Positions 43,425 through 51,803 of a DNA stretch of 64,000 bases are shown one piece after another. A model generated the notes under the pieces. The model had not been told where the DNA came from, did not search any database, and worked only from the letters and a program-made list of their open reading frames with translations. The position numbers and the translations under genes were made by a program. How positions within the stretch are numbered: the first letter of the stretch is position 1; each line of letters starts with the position of its first letter. The stretch comes from Phycisphaerales bacterium (lineage in GTDB: Bacteria; Planctomycetota; Phycisphaerae; Sedimentisphaerales; Anaerobacaceae), in assembly GCA_003141315.1 (NCBI GenBank), contig PLLP01000008.1:1-64000 (forward strand). Reading direction: 5' to 3'.

Positions 43425-44798
43425 TTAACTCTGCTTTTGAAAGCGTGATGGTTTTTCTCTTGTGAATTTTGCGCCCCTGCCCGTCACAATCTCCTTCTCT
43501 TCCCGCACAAAATCTATATGCTGCAAAAGCGCCCAGGCGGTATTCTGCCATCTCATCTGATAGCCTCTTTCGTGCGCCTGTTTTTCCATTCGCAGCCTGC
43601 GGGCCTCATCAAAGACCAGATAATCAAGGGCCTCGGCTATCTGGTCAACAGAATCATCCCGGCTGTCAACGAGAATCCCGCGGGCGTGTCTTCCAATCAC
43701 AACCCCCGCAGGACAGGTCTTGTTCGAGAGAATTAGTTCGAGAGCATAGCGGAATTTGGTCGCTATCGCCGCCCTGCCCGAACCCATTGTATCCGCCAGG
43801 ATGCCGCTCGATATCTGCTGCATATTGAGATATGGCAGAAGCATAACATTGGCCGCCCCGTATAATTTCAGAAGGAAACTATCATCGAGAAATGCATCCA
43901 GAAATACCACGTCATAGTTTCTAAAATCCAGCCCTTTCAAATCCGTAACGGTGCAAGACCTCACCTTTGCGTCTTCGAGGCTTTTCTTTAGCGTATCCTG
44001 AAACTGCCGGTACGATTGCCCGCCGTCACCTTTTACAAATTCAGGGTGACACTCGCCGGCGATTAAATACACAATCCGTTTCTTCTGCTCTGCGCTGCAC
44101 GACTCATCCAGAAACCTGCCATATCCCCTGATGCCGTATTGAATTCCTTTATCCGGCGACAAAAGTCCGAGCGTCAGAACAAGAAAGAAACCATCCAGAC
44201 CCAATTCTTTTTTCACCGCTAATCTGTCATACTGCGACGGGTGCTGCATCCGTATCCCGTGGTCGATATGCTTAAGTTTATTGTGGTCTATGCCGTAAGT
44301 TTTCGATTCGAGTATCTGGATTGCGCTCTCGGTCGTCACAATCAGGGCCTGGCAGTATTGTGCCAGCGATTGCAGAACCATTTTCTGGTGTTCGTCCGGC
44401 TCATCGAGCACGGTATGCAGATATGCGAAGGTCGTCATTCCGTTTTCGGCAAACGCCTTCGCCATTTCGACAAAGTTTGTCCCCTGTGCATCGTGCCCCT
44501 GGCCGTCCGGGTCAAGGCCGTATTCGTGCTGCAGCAGAACAATCGTGGGGATTATCGATTCACCGGCACGGGCAATTATATTTTTTGTGCAGTCTTCCCA
44601 GGATTCCGGGATATATTGGTCTATTACCAAATCGACGGGTATATTGTATGGCAGCCTGCCGTTATCTATCGCCGCCACCCTTATATGCCCCACTTCGCCG
44701 GTGAAGTGCGACAGCGCACCCGCGAGGTCTCGCGAAAACGTCCCGATTCCGCACCTTCTCGGCGGATACGTGCTTACTATTCTTATATTATATGGCAT
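43425..44798 (-). CDS. GT4-family glycosyltransferase
   Basis: 457 residues, starting RIVSTYPPRRCGIGTFSRDL, a common start for planctomycete GT4 enzymes. LLQHEYGLDPDGQGHD, LTLGLLSPDKGIQYGI and NVMLLPYLNMQQISSGILADTMGSGR form the GT-B active site region. It is the first gene of the minus-strand carbohydrate block, so these enzymes may build one oligosaccharide or glycan (inference). Confidence 0.8.
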   Translation of the reverse strand: MPYNIRIVSTYPPRRCGIGTFSRDLAGALSHFTGEVGHIRVAAIDNGRLPYNIPVDLVIDQYIPESWEDCTKNIIARAGESIIPTIVLLQHEYGLDPDGQGHDAQGTNFVEMAKAFAENGMTTFAYLHTVLDEPDEHQKMVLQSLAQYCQALIVTTESAIQILESKTYGIDHNKLKHIDHGIRMQHPSQYDRLAVKKELGLDGFFLVLTLGLLSPDKGIQYGIRGYGRFLDESCSAEQKKRIVYLIAGECHPEFVKGDGGQSYRQFQDTLKKSLEDAKVRSCTVTDLKGLDFRNYDVVFLDAFLDDSFLLKLYGAANVMLLPYLNMQQISSGILADTMGSGRAAIATKFRYALELILSNKTCPAGVVIGRHARGILVDSRDDSVDQIAEALDYLVFDEARRLRMEKQAHERGYQMRWQNTAWALLQHIDFVREEKEIVTGRGAKFTREKPSRFQKQS

Positions 44799-44879
44799 AT
44801 TCAGTCCCCTGCAAAAGTTGAAGCCAATCTTCGCTTGATTTATCTTAAATCCGTATCCGAATTAGTCAACACTTTTCCC

Positions 44880-44896
44880 CCGCCGAAGGCGGAGCA
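44880..44896. repeat. Short palindrome of the TCCGCC/GGCGGA dispersed family
   Basis: CCGCCGAAGGCGGAGCA is a partial copy in the gap before the zinc-ribbon gene. Confidence 0.55.
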
Positions 44897-44913
44897 GATT
44901 GTATTCTGTCTTC

Positions 44914-45234
44914 TTATTTTCTGATAAAATTACGAGTCCCCTTGCACATAGGATATCGAGAACACCCATAAAACTTGCCAAATCTTCCATTTCTAAGAAA
45001 CATTTTGGAACCACATTTCGGACACGGTTTTGCCTCACTTGTTGATATCTTGATGCTATCGGTATGAACTGGATGAACTGGTGATATGCGTTTTTTATTT
45101 TTACAATCGCAGCATATCCTGCCGACTTTTGTTTTTAGCTCGCCATCCTCAAAATACCGAAGCTCTTTATACAAACCACATTTGGGACATTGCTTGACAT
45201 CGCCGTTGACAATCTTTGCATAGCCATCTGCCAT
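44914..45234 (-). CDS. Zinc-ribbon protein (topoisomerase C4 type)
   Basis: 106 residues with two Cys4 modules: CPKCGLYKELRYF...CCDC (about 18-44) and CPKCGSKMFLRNGRFGKFYGCSRYPMC (about 71-97), the latter typical of topoisomerase I C-terminal zinc fingers, which bind single-stranded DNA. It lies 20 bp downstream of the helicase gene and shares its AT-rich composition, so it is a likely accessory subunit. Alternatively it is a stray topoisomerase fragment. Confidence 0.7.
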   Translation of the reverse strand: MADGYAKIVNGDVKQCPKCGLYKELRYFEDGELKTKVGRICCDCKNKKRISPVHPVHTDSIKISTSEAKPCPKCGSKMFLRNGRFGKFYGCSRYPMCKGTRNFIRK

Positions 45235-45254
45235 TTCGGTATATAAAGGATTAT

Positions 45255-48200
45255 CTAAATTTTTTTTTTACAATGTACTTCCAACTGCTCATTTAGGAAT
45301 GTTATAGGGTCGTCTCGCAATAAAAACTTATTCATGCGTATAAACGGGAAACCATATGATTCGATGGTTTTTCGTCTCTCTACATCACCCTCAACATAGA
45401 ATCTGTCATAATTAAACTTGTTTATGAATTCCGAATCCTCAAAATGGTTTTCATAACCGTCATATTCAAGGATAATCATTCTGGTTTGTTCTTCGCCGTT
45501 GTAAATAAATAGGAAGTCGTTTCTATAATCTGGAATTTTAGCAAAGATATCAAGTTGCTTGATATACTTGCCTATCTCGAACTGAGGAATTATTTCGATT
45601 CGGGATTCGTTTTCCTTATAGAATGGGGTCTGCTTTACAAGATTGTAAAGCTCAGCTTCTTTACCATGTGACTTGGGGTCTGTTTTTTTAATCAATTCGA
45701 AATCGTCGGGCTTTTTAAGAGCTTTCTCATACCATCGCAATGCCTCGCCCACCGCACCACGAATATCTTTTGGATTTTTACTTAGAACGAACCTGATGCT
45801 TTCTTTGGCTCTGCTAAAACCAACGTTTAGACGTTGAGACTTCAATTTCCCATCATCGTCACCGACACCATTTGGATCGATGGGGAAAATATGTCGCAGG
45901 ATATCTTCATCGAGTTTTTCAACCATTGAATAATAAATAATATCCTTTTCATCGCCTTGGCAAGAATCAAACGTCATTACTTTCAGCTTGAATTGATTCT
46001 GATAGAATGTCCAATGTTCAGAATCATATACTCTGCTTGAAATCAACTTTTGCTGATTTGTGAAGGGTGTAATAATTCCTATCGAACCTTGGAAATTTTC
46101 GTTTTTGAGCCGCTGAAGTTCAGCAAGTATAAAATCAACCTCAGCTTGATTTGTGTTTTTGTATTTTTCTATTTTATTTTCTGTTTCAACTGGATAAAAT
46201 TGAATGACATCGTTAATGCTTTTGCCTCTTATCTTCATAACTTGAAGCGAACCTTTATAAAAGGTATCGTTGGAATAACCAATAATTTCCATGTATCCCC
46301 TAAAATGTTTTTTCAACATACAGCGGTAATTGGGAATGCTTCTAATAAAGTCAAGGATAGAATTCTTGATATTGAAACTCTCCACCTTATCTTTGACTTT
46401 CTCCTTTATATCAACGTCTAAATTGCTAATGCCACGTTTAAAAGCATCTTTGACATGGTTTAATAATTGGTTATTTATTTGCTTGCCTGCGTTATGAGAT
46501 TTTACATTGCTATACTGTTTTTCATCTCCTAAAACGACAACCTTTTTCCCCCTTAGAATCGCCGGGAAAGCCTGCGCGATACTGACTTGCGATGCCTCAT
46601 CTATGATAACAATATCGAACAAGTTAGGCTCCAATGGAATAAATTCCCCCAACTCTCTGACACTTACGATTAAACATGGAAAAGCTGTTACCAATTTTTG
46701 TAGATAATCCCGTGGAATTTTTCTCTTGGCTTTTATTATTTTTATGAGTTCTTGAGCATCAGCATAATTGTTCTCCCGGAAATCTATAACGCTCCCATCT
46801 AAAATGTTTGTCATCTTAAAGACAAAACAGTTTTCCAAGGCCGCTCGCATCGAGGTGTAATCGCTACGCACGATTTTTGCGCTTGCGTCAAGAACAGAAA
46901 AATAGTTTGTTAAATATTCCGTTAATTCTGAAATGTCATCTTCTTTAAACTTGAGGAAACTATTCGACAAAACAGTATTTACATCTTCGACATTGAGTCC
47001 CATCATTTGGCATGCGGCTGGCAACTCGTCTATAACGGACAAAATGGTTTGGATTGATTGACTCATCTGTTGTAGAGTTGTACTAACTTTGTTAAAGCAA
47101 TTTTCCTTTAGTACCACAAAAAGGTCCAAGCTGATGTTGTTCCAATTTTCGTTTATTCTCTGGCAATACTTGTAAAGCTGTAATTCTTTCTGTAAATGTT
47201 TTCTCTTGTGTTTAAGGGATATGGTTGCCGAAACAAAAAACTGTTCTTCAAACTTTTTTTGAAGAGCTTCGACTTTCTTGCCGCTGAATAGATAACCTAT
47301 AACTGGCTTTTTGAGTTTCTCTATTTCTGTGAGGCACTCTTCAAGAAAATCTACGTTTTGCCTTGTGATCTCTTTTGATAACAGAATTGAAGGATATTCA
47401 CTGCAAATTTTCTTATGCAAGGCAATCAGGTCTTTGTCTAGCGATACCGTGATTGTATTAAGTGCTGCAAGTGGAAGTTGTGTTTTGATTATATTGATTT
47501 TGAATTGGCTATTCAATGAATGACAAGCCCCATATAAATCACGCAACGCCCGCCACAATGTTTTTAGCAGTTCTAGGGAATTTCCCGTGTCCTGCAATTC
47601 GTCCAAATCAAGCAATTTATCCCATAATGTTTCATAGGTTTTTTCATACTGTAGTATTTTCTGAATTCTTGCTGGATCAAGTACGAGTCCCCCTTCTACT
47701 TCATCGTCGATATGTCTTTTGATCGCACTTAATGTATTCTCAATTTCTTGCTCGACACGTTTTTTGTTGCGTTGATAATTAATGAATCGATCTTTAATTT
47801 TTCCAAAATTTTCTTGTTTGAATATTCCAGCAAAAGTATTTTCTTTCTTTCCCAATCTCACAATTGGGTTCTGTATAAAATCCTCTAACTTCATTTTATC
47901 GAGTACGCCATTGATTTTTTCCTCAACAACATCTAATGCTTCTTTTTTATCAGAGACCATGAGTACAGATTTCTTATTTAGCAACGCATGATAGATTATC
48001 GCAGTTATTGTGTGGCTTTTCCCAGTTCCAGGCGGCCCTTCTATGATTATTCGATCACAGTCTTTTTTGGTAATGGCGCTTAAAACCTTTAACTGTTCCG
48101 TATTCAGTGGGATAGGGCTACTGTATGCCAGCTTGGTACTAACCCCTTGGTTATTATATTCGTCATCAACTTCTTTGGTAAAAATCTTTGGATTCTCTCC

Positions 48201-49082
48201 AAAAAGATAATCGGCACTCAACTTTGAAAAGATTTCAAGGGCTTCGCCCTCTTTTCCAGAATTGATTATGTTTAGAAGTTCTTCATAATCGTTGAGTATC
48301 GCTTCATCCGATTTGTCGAATATCGAAAAATAACATTTGTTGCTAATATCGAGATTCCCATTATTGATTTCTGTGGCTATGATTTCGTCTATTTTTCCAA
48401 ATTGACGTAACCCGAAACATTGGCAAATTTCGTTCACTATCTTTTGGAGGAAAGAAAGTAAGTCTCCTTTCTCCTCGAATTTACTTAGATATACATGACG
48501 CGGCGGCAAGTCTATAATCGGCACTTTGTCATTCTCATTGCGGAGTTGTTCGTTTACATATTGAATGGCTTTTTTGTTGATTAAAAGAACTGGGTCGAAT
48601 TCTACGGCAAATCCTCCCTCATCAGTACGTTCAATAGTTAGAGGCATATAGAAGAGCGGGTAAACCACGTCTTTGAACTTTAAGTCGAAAAGATACAAGT
48701 AGAAGTCTTGCTTATCTAAAACTTGCTTGTTCTTCCAAAGGTCATAGATCTCATCGTAGAACAAGTTTGTGGCGTCGTCTGATGAGCTTTGTTGAAAAAA
48801 TCCATTATCTTCGTATTTTGCTTTTCTTGTGTTGGGCGAATCTTTTTTGCAAATATTTGCAAAAGGATTTTTTTGAAAATTAGATAAAAGTGAATTTATT
48901 GCCTGCTCATTGAGTCTCGGGTATTTTGATAACCTGATATCGGTCATAAATCCGTCATTATTGCGGAAAGATATTTTCCTACTGGGCGGTCTATTCACAT
49001 GAAAGTCCGTCTCGAGGAATTCCATGTAATATTTGCACAACTCGATCAAAAACTCTTTGGGTTCAAATGCTATCTGGGGCAT
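45255..49082 (-). CDS. SF1 helicase fused to a Vsr/DUF559-like nuclease (putative defence protein)
   Basis: 1275 residues. The N-terminal region (about 1-330) is of unknown fold. The SF1 (DNA2/NAM7-like) core has Walker A EGPPGTGKSHT (about 347), a long helical insertion, Walker B VIIDEASQVSIAQAFPA (about 827), then GIITPFTNQQ, TFDSCQGDEKDIIYYSMV and LNVGFSRAKESIRF. The last ~135 residues form an endonuclease-like domain: QLDIFAKI, then RMIILEYDGYENHF, the E-x-D-G-x-x-H signature of Vsr/DUF559 folds. The gene is visibly AT-rich with no nearby mobile element. Similar helicase-nuclease fusions are anti-phage systems (Hhe-type); exact identity unknown. Confidence 0.8.
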   Translation of the reverse strand: MPQIAFEPKEFLIELCKYYMEFLETDFHVNRPPSRKISFRNNDGFMTDIRLSKYPRLNEQAINSLLSNFQKNPFANICKKDSPNTRKAKYEDNGFFQQSSSDDATNLFYDEIYDLWKNKQVLDKQDFYLYLFDLKFKDVVYPLFYMPLTIERTDEGGFAVEFDPVLLINKKAIQYVNEQLRNENDKVPIIDLPPRHVYLSKFEEKGDLLSFLQKIVNEICQCFGLRQFGKIDEIIATEINNGNLDISNKCYFSIFDKSDEAILNDYEELLNIINSGKEGEALEIFSKLSADYLFGENPKIFTKEVDDEYNNQGVSTKLAYSSPIPLNTEQLKVLSAITKKDCDRIIIEGPPGTGKSHTITAIIYHALLNKKSVLMVSDKKEALDVVEEKINGVLDKMKLEDFIQNPIVRLGKKENTFAGIFKQENFGKIKDRFINYQRNKKRVEQEIENTLSAIKRHIDDEVEGGLVLDPARIQKILQYEKTYETLWDKLLDLDELQDTGNSLELLKTLWRALRDLYGACHSLNSQFKINIIKTQLPLAALNTITVSLDKDLIALHKKICSEYPSILLSKEITRQNVDFLEECLTEIEKLKKPVIGYLFSGKKVEALQKKFEEQFFVSATISLKHKRKHLQKELQLYKYCQRINENWNNISLDLFVVLKENCFNKVSTTLQQMSQSIQTILSVIDELPAACQMMGLNVEDVNTVLSNSFLKFKEDDISELTEYLTNYFSVLDASAKIVRSDYTSMRAALENCFVFKMTNILDGSVIDFRENNYADAQELIKIIKAKRKIPRDYLQKLVTAFPCLIVSVRELGEFIPLEPNLFDIVIIDEASQVSIAQAFPAILRGKKVVVLGDEKQYSNVKSHNAGKQINNQLLNHVKDAFKRGISNLDVDIKEKVKDKVESFNIKNSILDFIRSIPNYRCMLKKHFRGYMEIIGYSNDTFYKGSLQVMKIRGKSINDVIQFYPVETENKIEKYKNTNQAEVDFILAELQRLKNENFQGSIGIITPFTNQQKLISSRVYDSEHWTFYQNQFKLKVMTFDSCQGDEKDIIYYSMVEKLDEDILRHIFPIDPNGVGDDDGKLKSQRLNVGFSRAKESIRFVLSKNPKDIRGAVGEALRWYEKALKKPDDFELIKKTDPKSHGKEAELYNLVKQTPFYKENESRIEIIPQFEIGKYIKQLDIFAKIPDYRNDFLFIYNGEEQTRMIILEYDGYENHFEDSEFINKFNYDRFYVEGDVERRKTIESYGFPFIRMNKFLLRDDPITFLNEQLEVHCKKKI

Positions 49083-49246
49083 AATCTCCCATCTTTCTGT
49101 AGCGTGCGTCTTTTGTCATAGCTCTCCTGAAATCTCCGTTTGCTATAAAATCTTCCAGCATTTTCCTTCAAATATTATCTTTTGTCAACATTAAATAGGG
49201 TGTAGGGAATAGGGTATAGGGGATAGTAAAAATCCGTGTAAATCAG

Positions 49247-49272
49247 TCCGCCATCCGCCTAGGCGGAGCGGA
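49247..49272. repeat. Palindrome of the TCCGCC/GGCGGA dispersed family
   Basis: A 26-bp copy with arms ATCCGCCT and AGGCGGA lies in the 295-bp gap between the helicase and the deacetylase. The same gap also carries one TTTGTGTCTTTGAGCCTTCG copy (about 49298) and a short TAGGG(T/A) tandem run at 49195-49225. No promoter is obvious. Confidence 0.65.
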
Positions 49273-49377
49273 TAAACTCCATCTGCGGTTAAATATCTTT
49301 GTGTCTTTGAGCCTTCGTGGCTCAAATTGACAACTGGTGATTGACTCAAACAGCCTGAACATTTACACTTACCGCAA

Positions 49378-50232
49378 ATGGATAGATTACTCATAATTAA
49401 CGCTGACGATTTCGGCCTGTGCGAAGGCGTCAACAGGGCAATCGCAGAGGCACACACAAACGGCATCCTCACAAGCACAACCCTTATGGCAAATATGCCA
49501 TCCGCAGAAGACGCAATCAAAATCGCAAAATCATTACCAACGCTCGGCACAGGCATCCATCTCAACCTCACCGATGGCAAACCCCTGTCCAAAGAACAGA
49601 CTGTTAATCTTTTAACAGATACCAATGGCAAATTCTGTTTCAAAGCCAACCAGTTGGCCTTAAAATCTTTAGCCTCCCGTAAATTCAGAGCAGCCATAAA
49701 AGCCGAGCTTGCCGCCCAGATTCAATGGGCAATCGACAAAGGTATAAAGCCGACTCATCTCGATTCGCACAAGCACATCCATAGCTTCCCCTCTATATAC
49801 CCAATCGTTTGCAGCCTCGCAAAGCAATACAACATCGGCGCTATACGTTTTACTTACGAACCGACGAGCGTTTTTTCGGCGCCATGGCCGCCAACGGACA
49901 AAGACGCCCCCAAAAGAACAAGGCTCACCAGAATGATGGCCCGCATAAACCGGTTCCAGAATCCAGAGTTTTTGAAAACCAAAGCAACTTATGGTATTGC
50001 ACATACCGGAAAAATTGATATAAACTTCTTTAAGGCCTTGGTAATGGATACGCCTTCAGGCTACAGCCCTGCCGAGGTAATGACTCACCCGGGATATATT
50101 GAAGGACTGGAAAAGTTCAAAACAAGGCTCGTCGAGAGCCGGAAACTCGAATTCGATACCCTCTGCAGCAAAGAGGTTCGACAGTTTTTGCAGGATGCAG
50201 GCGTAAAACTGATACATTATGGACAATTATAA
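49378..50232 (+). CDS. ChbG/HpnK-family (YdjC) deacetylase
   Basis: 284 residues. The start INADDFGLCEGVNRAIAEAH has the metal-binding Asp pair, and TGIHLNLTDGKPL and HLDSHKHIHSFPSI supply the His ligands. The family removes acetyl groups from chito-oligosaccharides or hopanoid glycosides. It overlaps the GT2 gene by 14 bp, as in HpnK-type or lipid glycosylation operons. Promoter not seen. Confidence 0.85.
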   Translation: MDRLLIINADDFGLCEGVNRAIAEAHTNGILTSTTLMANMPSAEDAIKIAKSLPTLGTGIHLNLTDGKPLSKEQTVNLLTDTNGKFCFKANQLALKSLASRKFRAAIKAELAAQIQWAIDKGIKPTHLDSHKHIHSFPSIYPIVCSLAKQYNIGAIRFTYEPTSVFSAPWPPTDKDAPKRTRLTRMMARINRFQNPEFLKTKATYGIAHTGKIDINFFKALVMDTPSGYSPAEVMTHPGYIEGLEKFKTRLVESRKLEFDTLCSKEVRQFLQDAGVKLIHYGQL

Positions 50233-51223
50233 AACTAAAACCCAAATCGAATGCTCGGTTATTGTGCCGCTTTACAACGAGGCGGCAGTCGTAAGCGAGC
50301 TTTACCAGCGGCTCACAAAAGTGATGAAGCAGACCGGCCTGAATTATCAGCTCGTATTCATAAATGACGGTAGTGAAGACAATACGCTTGAAATACTGAA
50401 AGAAATCGCACTCGGCGACGACAGGGTTGTTGCCGCGGAGCTTGGCCGCAATTTTGGTCAGACCGCCGCCATTGCCGCCGGTTTCGACATCGCCGCCGGA
50501 CAGATTCTCATTACTATGGATGGCGACCTCCAGCACAGCCCCGAAGAGATACCGGATTTCCTCGAAAAAATTAACGAAGGTTTCGACGTCGTCAGCGGCT
50601 GGCGAAAACAGCGGGTCGATAATCTTCTTATGCGGAAAATCCCATCCAGAACCGCCAACTGGATTGCCTCCAAAATCAGCGGCGTCGATATCCACGATTT
50701 CGGCACAACATTCAAGGCATTCAGACGCAATTGCATCCAGAACTTGAACCTTTACGGCGAAATGCACAGGTTCATACCGGCCCTGCTTTCCAGCAGCGGT
50801 GCAAAAATTACCGAAATTCCAATCAAAAATATCGTGCGCCCGAAAGGGACGAGCAACTACGGCATTTCAAGGACGTTTCGCGTCGCCTTCGACCTGATTA
50901 CAATCAGGTTTCTGCTCAGTTATGTCACGCGGCCGCTGCACTTCTTCGGAAAACTTGCCCTCTACTGCATCCTGGCAGGCACCCTTATAAGCGGCTATAT
51001 CCTGTATGATAAATTTGTCTATAACGTCCCTGTCATCGTCGCCCACGGCCCGCTGGCAGGAGTAGCAGGACTGCTTTTTATCACAGGACTTATTTTTATC
51101 ACGACCGGCCTGCTCGGCGAAATGATAAGCAGGATATACTTCGAGGCCACAAATAAAAAGATATACTCGGTTCGTAAAATATATAATAAGGAAAATCTTG
51201 TCTCTGAAAAATCGAATGGGTAA
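50219..51223 (+). CDS. GT2-family polyisoprenyl-phosphate glycosyltransferase
   Basis: 334 residues. The GT-A domain (about 5-220) has VPLYNEAAVVSELYQRL, FINDGSEDNTLEIL, AAELGRNFGQTAAIAAGFDIA and the DGDLQH metal site. Two C-terminal membrane helices (near 235-260 and 270-300) follow, as in ArnC/DPM-like enzymes. It would load sugar onto undecaprenyl phosphate for the GT39 transferase encoded nearby (inference). Confidence 0.85.
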   Translation: MDNYKTKTQIECSVIVPLYNEAAVVSELYQRLTKVMKQTGLNYQLVFINDGSEDNTLEILKEIALGDDRVVAAELGRNFGQTAAIAAGFDIAAGQILITMDGDLQHSPEEIPDFLEKINEGFDVVSGWRKQRVDNLLMRKIPSRTANWIASKISGVDIHDFGTTFKAFRRNCIQNLNLYGEMHRFIPALLSSSGAKITEIPIKNIVRPKGTSNYGISRTFRVAFDLITIRFLLSYVTRPLHFFGKLALYCILAGTLISGYILYDKFVYNVPVIVAHGPLAGVAGLLFITGLIFITTGLLGEMISRIYFEATNKKIYSVRKIYNKENLVSEKSNG

Positions 51224-51764
51224 GAAAAAACCTTCTATCGTAAAAAAGATATTAGTGATTGTGCTGATTGCAGTGAGTGTATACCTGCTGGTCAAGCACT
51301 TTCACATCAAGGGTTTTCGCACAATAGAACCTGCCATTCTTTACACGAGCGGTCAGCCCCGCGGAATGGATTACACCAGATTACGCTATAAGTATCACAT
51401 CACTACGATTGTCAACATCCGCACCATTACTGAACACAAAGAGGACAACTGGCACAGCGAAGAAATTGTCGCATCGAGAAATAACGGCTTTAATTATATT
51501 GAGATGCCTATCGAGAGAAACAACTATTTCCCCAACAACCAGATGCAGGATGCCTTCTTTTCAATAATGAAGGATAAAAATAATCTTCCTGTCCTGCTCC
51601 ACGGCAGCGGCGACGACAAAAGGGTTGCTATGCTCGTGGCCGCATGGCTCGAAAAAACAAAAGGCTATTCCATCGAAGAAACCGTCAGGGTTATCAAAAA
51701 AATCATCGACGACCGCGAATTGACCAATGAAGAAATATCATTTATCAACAATTTAACAAAATAG
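51198..51764 (+). CDS. Membrane-anchored dual-specificity phosphatase-like protein, catalytic Cys lost
   Basis: 188 residues from a TTG at 51198 that has AAGGA five bases upstream; an ATG at 51216 is the alternative. A basic N-terminus and one membrane helix (about 16-37) precede a phosphatase fold (TSGQPRGMDYTRLRYKYHI, TIVNIR). The P-loop HCxxGxxR reads His135-Gly-Ser-Gly-Asp-Asp-Lys-Arg142, so Cys and the conserved Gly are both replaced. It is unlikely to hydrolyse phosphoesters and may be a binding or sensor domain. It overlaps the GT2 gene by 26 bp. Confidence 0.75.
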   Translation: MSLKNRMGKKKPSIVKKILVIVLIAVSVYLLVKHFHIKGFRTIEPAILYTSGQPRGMDYTRLRYKYHITTIVNIRTITEHKEDNWHSEEIVASRNNGFNYIEMPIERNNYFPNNQMQDAFFSIMKDKNNLPVLLHGSGDDKRVAMLVAAWLEKTKGYSIEETVRVIKKIIDDRELTNEEISFINNLTK

Positions 51765-51803
51765 AAACAAAAATAAAATACGTCCCCCTGCTTTTTGCAT
51801 TCT

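Noticed and set aside
49191-49697. A 168-codon minus-strand ORF opposite the ChbG/HpnK gene
   Set aside because: It is antisense to a well-supported enzyme and shows no domain.
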